NCBI RefSeq assembly: GCF_963675165.1
Contig: NC_087382.1
Span: forward strand, 2,881,463-2,945,462
Direction: 5' to 3'
Length of the DNA stretch: 64,000 nucleotides
Origin: Halichondria panicea
Lineage: Eukaryota; Porifera; Demospongiae; Suberitida; Halichondriidae
This document shows, in pieces, positions 57,948 through 64,000 of the stretch. Made by a program: the position numbers and the translations under genes. The notes beneath the pieces are model-generated. The model did not search any database and had not been told where the DNA came from. It saw only the letters and a program-made list of their open reading frames with translations. Position 1 is the stretch's first letter; each line of letters opens with the position of its first letter.

Positions 57948-58513
57948 CTATATCCGACTAGAAAAACATTTGCAATGTGAAAAATTGCTAGGATTGGCCA
58001 GGGGAACCACAAAAAAGCGTGGGAACAAGAAATCAGACGAGAGCATAACTCCAATCCGTTACAACGTCAATCACATGTATACTGGTAGTTTTCCCATGTT
58101 TTCCCAGCCAATATGCCACGCAATTTTTACTGGTGGAGTGATGACCAATCCCTATATATATTTATTATACATCCATTTTAGAATGTGGGGCACATAATCA
58201 TGATGATTTGTGATGAATTGATGTTCCTAATACATGCAGTGTTGAGCACAGGTACACACAGTCCATCCATGCGTAGTAACATGCACGGACCGTACTGGTG
58301 ACTGCATGGAATGATGTGGTGGATGGAAGCTGATAGGTGGATCTGGAACACAGTCTATTATTTAATATACTATGTATTGTACATGTTCATGACGTTGTAA
58401 CGGATTGGAGTTATGCTCTCGTCTGATTTCTTGTTCCCATGCTTTTTTGTGGTTCCCCTGGCCAATCCTAGCAATTTTTCACATTGCAAATGTTTTTCTA
58501 GTCGGATTCCCTT
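57948..58513. mobile_element. Foldback element, 'AATCCGTTACAACGT' family (copy 2)
   Basis: The left end ccgactagaaaaacatttgc at 57953 is inverted at the right as gcaaatgtttttctagtcgg (ending about 58505). Arms are about 115 bp and include aactccaatccgttacaacg; the 330-bp centre is non-coding. It interrupts a promoter/leader cassette. Confidence 0.87.
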
Positions 58514-60860
58514 TCTTTTTCAGTACAGTTTACGTATCATGACATGCATAAGTGGAACGTCAAGAGGCAGTACAAGAAGAGAAGACAGGACTAATCAGAT
58601 ATCTTCTCGAATATCTCTGGACTAATAATTATAGTATAATGAGTAATAATTTATTGCTTGATAATTATGTTGAATTTGCGAATCAGTATTAAATGACAGC
58701 CATTTTAAGAGCATGATATCTAGCCAGTGCATATAGCATGCCTGTCAGAGAAAGGGAGCTAGAGCTGAACAGTGTGAAGAAAAGGAACACCTCAGGCTCT
58801 GGAAAAGCACTGCACGGTTTATTAGCCACGCCTATCTATTATTATTGGCCACAACGCAATTGCTGAGTCATTAAAGATGGCGGAATTGTCTAGGTAAGAG
58901 AAATAGAGACTGAGAGGTCATCTGCCTCGTGGAAGCAATCGCAAATCTGAAGAAGCGCTTTGTAATCCAGGTTGTAGTCGTTTGGAAACCCTGTGCAGAA
59001 TGTCCTGGAGATGGCTGTACTTGGAGTAAATGCTGGGCAAGAAACTTACTTACTTACTCACTTACTTACTTACTTAGTCAGTCGAGTCAGACAAAGAGCG
59101 GTGAAACGTCGAAATAGTGCAATTTTTAAAATGAAAATATTCATTCATTAAAATGTTTATGGATTATGAAATGAGAGATACAAAGAGAGAAAAGGCTAAA
59201 TAAACTATCTGTTCAGCCAGTTTCTTGATGTGGCCTTTCCCTGCAGAGATAGAACAGTTTGAACATGAGTCAAAATAATTGAAATATTGCTAAACACGGG
59301 CAAACCCACTGCCAATCCTATGTAAAACCTACTGGTTTTACTAATACTTCCTCTTCTATACTTTTGAGCGAAAGCAAATCATGGCGAGAGGCATTAGCAC
59401 AGCGCCAGCTTGAACACTAGTTTCATACAGTAGTACATTAATGATAAGATAAAATTAATGTGACGTTGATTAATTTGTCATCGTCCTGTAATCTTGTTGA
59501 AGATAATATATAAGTGGTCGTTGGACAGAATTATATTATACTCCTCAATAGTCTCGATCCCAGGCCGCACTTCACTCAGGGAATTGAGGAGTTAGCCTCC
59601 TTCACCGGCCTTCTTTTCTCAATAATGAAAGTGAAATACCTATGAGGAACATCAAGAAGCAAGAGAAGTTCAAGAAGAGAAGACAGGACTGCAGTATTTT
59701 ATTCAGTCATTTATCTATGATAAAAATAATGGCAGCCATGTTTATACTGCATGTAGATGTACTTCCAAGTGCAAAAAAATGGAGTTGTATACGATGACTG
59801 CTAAATAATGTAGATTTAGCATGCTTCGAAATTTCTATCACTTGATATTCAGGAAATTCAACTGACAATTAACAAGAGACACTAGCAGCAGACGTTCTAA
59901 CAGTTTTCTGCATGGGTGTTTCTCACATACCATATAGCGGGTATATATTTCGAAGGTATAAATGTTCGTGGTTTTTGCGGATTAGGCGGCATGAACCGCG
60001 AATATTAAAACCGCTAATTTAATATTGCATGCATGCATGCATGCTGCAAAAAGGCCCTATTCCACAAACATTAAATCTGCGAAAACCTTTCTAAAGGCAT
60101 TTCCCGGAAAATTTATACCCTTGAAATATACCAGCTATATATACGATATTCGTATACGTAGATGTGTTCTATATAACATGTGGACATGCAGACTGTAACC
60201 ATAACATAACCATTTATGATCTTTAGCAAAAGCAAAACAGTCTTATAAAAACAATCTTATAGTTAAACAATCTTATAGTTAAATCTTCATAACAGTATAT
60301 GCATACAGCTGCTGTCAACAAGTATAGAGTTCATATGAACTCTATATAGTAAAACTTATGAGACTTGTTGAACTTGTCTTTTTCATTGGCAAGTGCCAGA
60401 TGACGTATAATTATGTTACTGATACCATGCAGCCAGTGTTATCAACTCTATATATGCTATGCAGTGTGTAATCACAAGATGTATATGAGTCAGTATATAG
60501 GTATAATACCAGTGTTTCTTTGCTCTCCAAATTCCAACCACACCCAGATACAGTCAATATAGGAGTTGATAGATATGCTCAAAACCAGATACCAATGTGT
60601 TTTATTACTCGCACCCAATTTGACCATAAGGTCAATTCAAATGTTATGTAAAACATGCATGCATCTGTCAGCATACACACAAGTATTATATATATATATA
60701 CCTCCAATTTATCTTTCAATTGAACCACCTGTTTTTCCCCGATTCAGCCGCCTTCGATTTAATTCTCAATTCAGTCCACCAATGCAGGCAATTCGATATT
60801 ATAATAATAATCAGTAAATTGTTCACATAATTTCGAACTTAATGTTATGGGTATAATATA
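58514..60860. repeat. Repeat-rich intergenic region
   Basis: Holds a possible first exon (58874-58893, ATGGCGGAATTGTCTAG|gtaaga) with no partner found, an (ACTT)n run at 59044-59078, the leader block cttttgagcgaaagc...catggcgagagg at 59363-59420, a relative of the 54.36-kb upstream region at 59820-59925, and a 'TATAGCGGGTA' foldback at 59935-60155. Confidence 0.55.
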
Positions 60861-61010
60861 GAGAGCCATACAAGCGCTCTCCCGACTGGGCACAAGGCTG
60901 AACCCATATGGCTGAACTGATACCATGCAGGAGATAATTTTCTGATTGTTTTGATGCAGGAGTCAAGTGTTCTTCTCGTATATATAGCTACCGACTCTTA
61001 TATAGGCGAT
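60861..61010 (+). pseudogene. Fragment of VPS25 last exon and 3'UTR
   Basis: gagagccatacaagc...ctcccgactgggca...aactgatacca...ggagataat...gcaggagtcaagt...ttcttctc and the following 3'UTR match 32307-32440, with small insertions (a block near 60902-60917) and frameshifts. Earlier VPS25 exons are absent. Dead copy by partial duplication. Confidence 0.8.
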
Positions 61011-62574
61011 TGAATTTGACCAATTTTGTGTCTCATTAATTTTTAAGGTGATTTTTGGATTGATCTTCCGATTTATCATTGGTTTTTTGCTGATTGGGTT
61101 GACTAGGGTTGCTGGATATAATTGAATTGCTTGACTTGATTGGATTGTTGGATCTGATTGGGTTGTTCGTTTTTTGCAGCACCCAGCGATACTGGTAAGA
61201 AGGCATAGCATAAATACTATATAGAAACAGAAAGGGCGCAAAAAAAAGCTTAGAGCAGCTCTCACAGCATGTAGATCAAGTCAGCTAAGCAGTAGCTATA
61301 TACAAGAACAATTCTATAATGTATAGCAAAAGAAACTATATACGCATAAGATTATTGATTGATACTCAAAATTCCAATCACTGGAAATTCAACTGACACA
61401 AGAGACTATAGACAATACAAGCAGACCTATAGGAAGTTTCATGCATGAGTGTCCCACCATAATGACTGTAGATGTGTAGATATAATTGTATCCATAAATT
61501 ATACCGTATATATATAGCGCGAAATTTTGAGGCACTTATATTTCGTGGATCGGCCTCTAAAAGCATTTCGTTGCACAATGTTCGCGGAATGACTGCTTAC
61601 CGGAAGCCACGCCTTTAAATATTTGCACGTTATAGCAGGTAAGTTAGAATTAAAGAACAATTTTCGTGGACTTAATTTTTGTGTAGGATTGCTAACCCAT
61701 GAAATCCACGAAAATTAAGCCCACTCGAAAATTTCGCGCTATACGGTACGTATATAGATGTGTTCTATAATTATGCATGAAAGTAAACATGGACAGACTG
61801 TAACCACAACATTAACATCAGATCTTAATTAAGCGAAAGCAAAACAGAGCAATCTTATAGTTAAATCTTCATACAGCATACAGTTGCTGTCAACAAGTCT
61901 AGAAATCACATGCATGCATCCAATACAATTGTGCCCATAGCTGGTCCCCACCAATATTTGTAGTCACTATCTTTATGCCATGCAGTCCGAGTAAATCTGA
62001 AGCCTATACTTGTACTCCATGCAACGGACGAAAAAAATAAAAATTTGTTTCATTAAGTTTTACATAATGTTAATGTCTTCATAGCAAAAAAAATGACTGA
62101 AGGAGAATAATAATTGTATGGATCAGTAATGCTATTACATGATAATTATAATGACATGTGTCTTGTGCCAGTTTGTGCATGTTGTGTTTATATAATTATG
62201 TCTCTTAATTTTGTCTCAATTTTTTGTGGAATAATCGAATTTTTTTTATGAGAATAGTCACTATTTATTATCTATATACTGTCAAAATCCAGACTAAACA
62301 ACGACAACTTCCTCCTTCCTCTGCTTCTTATTAGAAGAACATGCGTTTTTATAGTAAATACAGTCAAATTAGCAATCGATTGAGCTGCCTTCGAATGAGG
62401 CATCAATAGACCATCTCTTGAGATAACGGTAAAATTCTTTCTCCACCAATTTCGAAACCGATTCAGCCACTGAAGTTGAGTGCTATTGTGCCAACACCCA
62501 CCTAATGCCATTAGGTGGGTGTTGGCACTCAAGGTGCTATTGTAACTATACATATTAGTAATGTGTGCTATCAC
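60963..62574 (-). pseudogene. Decayed relative(s) of the 52-54 kb membrane protein
   Basis: Patches match that gene: 61240-61265 (RAALS; cf. 53283), 61360-61450 (upstream region; cf. 54360-54450), 61940-62030 (ggtccccac...actatctttatgccatgcagtc; cf. 53655-53710) and 62350-62400 (atcgattgagctgcc; cf. 53105-53125). A Gln/Asn/Ser/Ile-rich stretch at 61030-61170 stands where the LNAAAVQ tail would be. Order and frame are broken. A 'TATAGCGCGAAA' foldback sits at 61505-61750. Confidence 0.5.
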
Positions 62575-63290
62575 ACACTAGGAGTGCAGTTGTAACTGCT
62601 ACATGTACCAGAACAATAAAGGTGCTAATATACACTTCTATTAAAGTGCTTGTGGAACACTTTAAATATGATTTATAAACACCCACATACATTAGCATAA
62701 ATTAGTAAGAATTACTATACGTACAAATCTACAGTGTCAAACTAGTTTGTTTTGTCCTATTATAATAATCATATATCAGGGGCGGATCCAGGAATTTTGG
62801 TATAGGGGGAAGAAAATCTAAAAAAAGGTCAACTGTTTTTCAGTGTAGCTATTCATTCTAGTTCTGAGGTAATAGTGTTTTCTGAGTACAGTCATGCTCA
62901 GTATCAAACTGGGTGTGGTCATGATAATAGCAGTATAGCTAGCTCAGCCATAAGGGGGAGTACAGCGAATAAAAAACACTAACTATTCCACACAAAACAC
63001 GTCACACAAGGGGGGAGTACAGCGATGAATGTTAACTTTGTAAATGTATTTTAAACAAAGCAAAACATAACAATCAAAGTATCATCATACAGCATAATTA
63101 TAGTTGTTTTCAACAAGTCTCACAAGTTATATAATTATTATAGATTGAGTTCACATGAACTTTTCTTTCTCATTGGCGAGGGCCAGATGACGTATGTTAC
63201 TGATACAACCAGCGGCAGCTTCTTGCAGGACAAAGTCAGTGGAACCCACCATAGGGAGGAGACACTGTGTGGGTGTGGGTGTGGTGTGTG

Positions 63291-63335
<45 letters not shown>

Positions 63336-63544
63336 TGATACAGTGAAAGTTTATCGGAATGACTTAATACCATAATTGGATATACACAGTGATACTATAC
63401 GTATATTATACTATTATCGTAGTAGGTAATTTACTTACTTGCTTTATAAATATCATTATTTTGGGATTACATGTATACTCTACATCACATGACTCTATAG
63501 TACCATACAGCAAAGGCCTCCACTAAGTGAGTACACGCATGTAC
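62575..63544. other. Intergenic before ODAD2
   Basis: A perfect inverted repeat ccaacacccacctaatg / cattaggtgggtgttgg lies just before this stretch at 62490-62525. A (GT)n tract lies at 63290-63331. Nothing coding recognised. Confidence 0.45.
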
Positions 63545-63968
63545 CTTGACTACAGCAGCTTCGTGCATGGTGATACAGTTATCAGGATCCTTTGAGAGCT
63601 GGTGTAGAGCACAGGCAGTGGAGCGATGGACATCCAGGTCAGGTGACTTGAGGTAGGAGACAAGTGGAGCTACTGCCTCCGCCTCTCCAAATGCAATACG
63701 ATTGTTACGCCATGTACAGCACCTATAAAAACATAACATAAGTCAATATGACCACTTGGAAAATTGGGTACAGGAAAATTCATTTAGAAAGCTATACAGA
63801 AAATAAAATTACGAGCCCTCAAAAATAGCTACCAAAACGTCTGAAATTCAGAAAAAAGCACAATGCTACTATAGCCTTCGCTTTTGTGCTATAGTGTATT
63901 GCACTAGTAGGGTACTGTCTGTACCTGGCCATGGCATCAGCAAGGTGACGTCGGAGGTGGTCATCCGT
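63545..63968 (-). CDS. ODAD2: ODAD2/ARMC4, two internal exons (gene runs off the window)
   Basis: Exon 63925-63968 ([15 protein letters not shown]) and exon 63545-63722 ([59 protein letters not shown]). Both encode armadillo-repeat sequence; AVAPLVxYLKS, VHRxTAxALxQLS and NCITMHExxxVK are characteristic of ARMC4, a subunit of the outer-dynein-arm docking complex of motile cilia. The exons join in phase and remain open. The downstream exon(s) would lie left of 63545 but were not found before 62.6 kb, so either the last exon is short or it was missed; the 5' exons lie beyond 64000. Confidence 0.85.
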
Positions 63969-64000
63969 CTATGCAGGGGGAGGGAAACTAAGTAATTTGT

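Overview
The window is eukaryotic and reads as animal DNA, most likely a demosponge. Protein genes are split by short GT-AG introns, intergenic distances are small, and (GT)n/(CA)n tracts are unusually abundant, many of them inside introns. One gene encodes signal peptide, three Ig-like domains, a membrane helix and a TIR domain, the IgTIR architecture known from the sponge Amphimedon. Recognisable metazoan genes include PNPO, VPS25, an SLC15 peptide transporter, ODAD2/ARMC4 and the 3' end of a CASD1-like gene. No bacterial, organellar or CRISPR signature was seen. Exon models were built by hand; the phases of every multi-exon model reported as intact close in frame.

Layout. 1-4.4 kb: a single-exon CBM21/coiled-coil gene (-) and the last two exons of a CASD1-like gene (+). 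4.4-7.9 kb: complete IgTIR receptor gene (-), whose stop codon lies in the end of a small TA-flanked inverted-repeat element. 8.1-14.5 kb: PNPO (+) and an 11-exon gene for a 973-residue protein with Tudor/agenet-like repeats and an intracellular Ig fold (+). 14.8-21 kb: very long (GT)n tracts and a Penelope-like retroelement (-) between two almost identical 1.1-kb direct repeats. 22.1-30.6 kb: 20-exon SLC15 peptide transporter (-) with a nested broken membrane-protein gene; head-to-head with VPS25 (30.9-32.4 kb, +).

33.3-44.2 kb: a tandem array of four related type-I membrane receptor genes (-), each with a signal peptide (lost in copy D), one Ig-like domain, a membrane helix and a tail carrying YxxI-x9-YxxL (ITAM spacing), a proline-rich SH3-type ligand, YxxL/YxxV motifs and a C-terminal VYAN. 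The copies decay in different ways. This is the best candidate for an undescribed system here: a lineage-specific family of ITAM-type immune receptors lying about 30 kb from a TIR receptor.

45.1-48 kb: head-to-head DDE integrase gene (-) and RING/AT-hook gene (+), probably one transposon. 48-52 kb: repeats. 52.1-54.3 kb: multi-pass membrane protein with a coding 21-bp minisatellite tail (-); decayed relatives lie at 59.8-62.6 kb. 54.8-59.5 kb: foldback elements, a repeated promoter/leader cassette with GCGCATGCGC palindromes placed before unrelated 3' exons (a PARP catalytic exon, a 28-residue zinc-ribbon ORF, and Ig receptor copy D). 63.5-64 kb: two exons of ODAD2/ARMC4 (-), running off the window.
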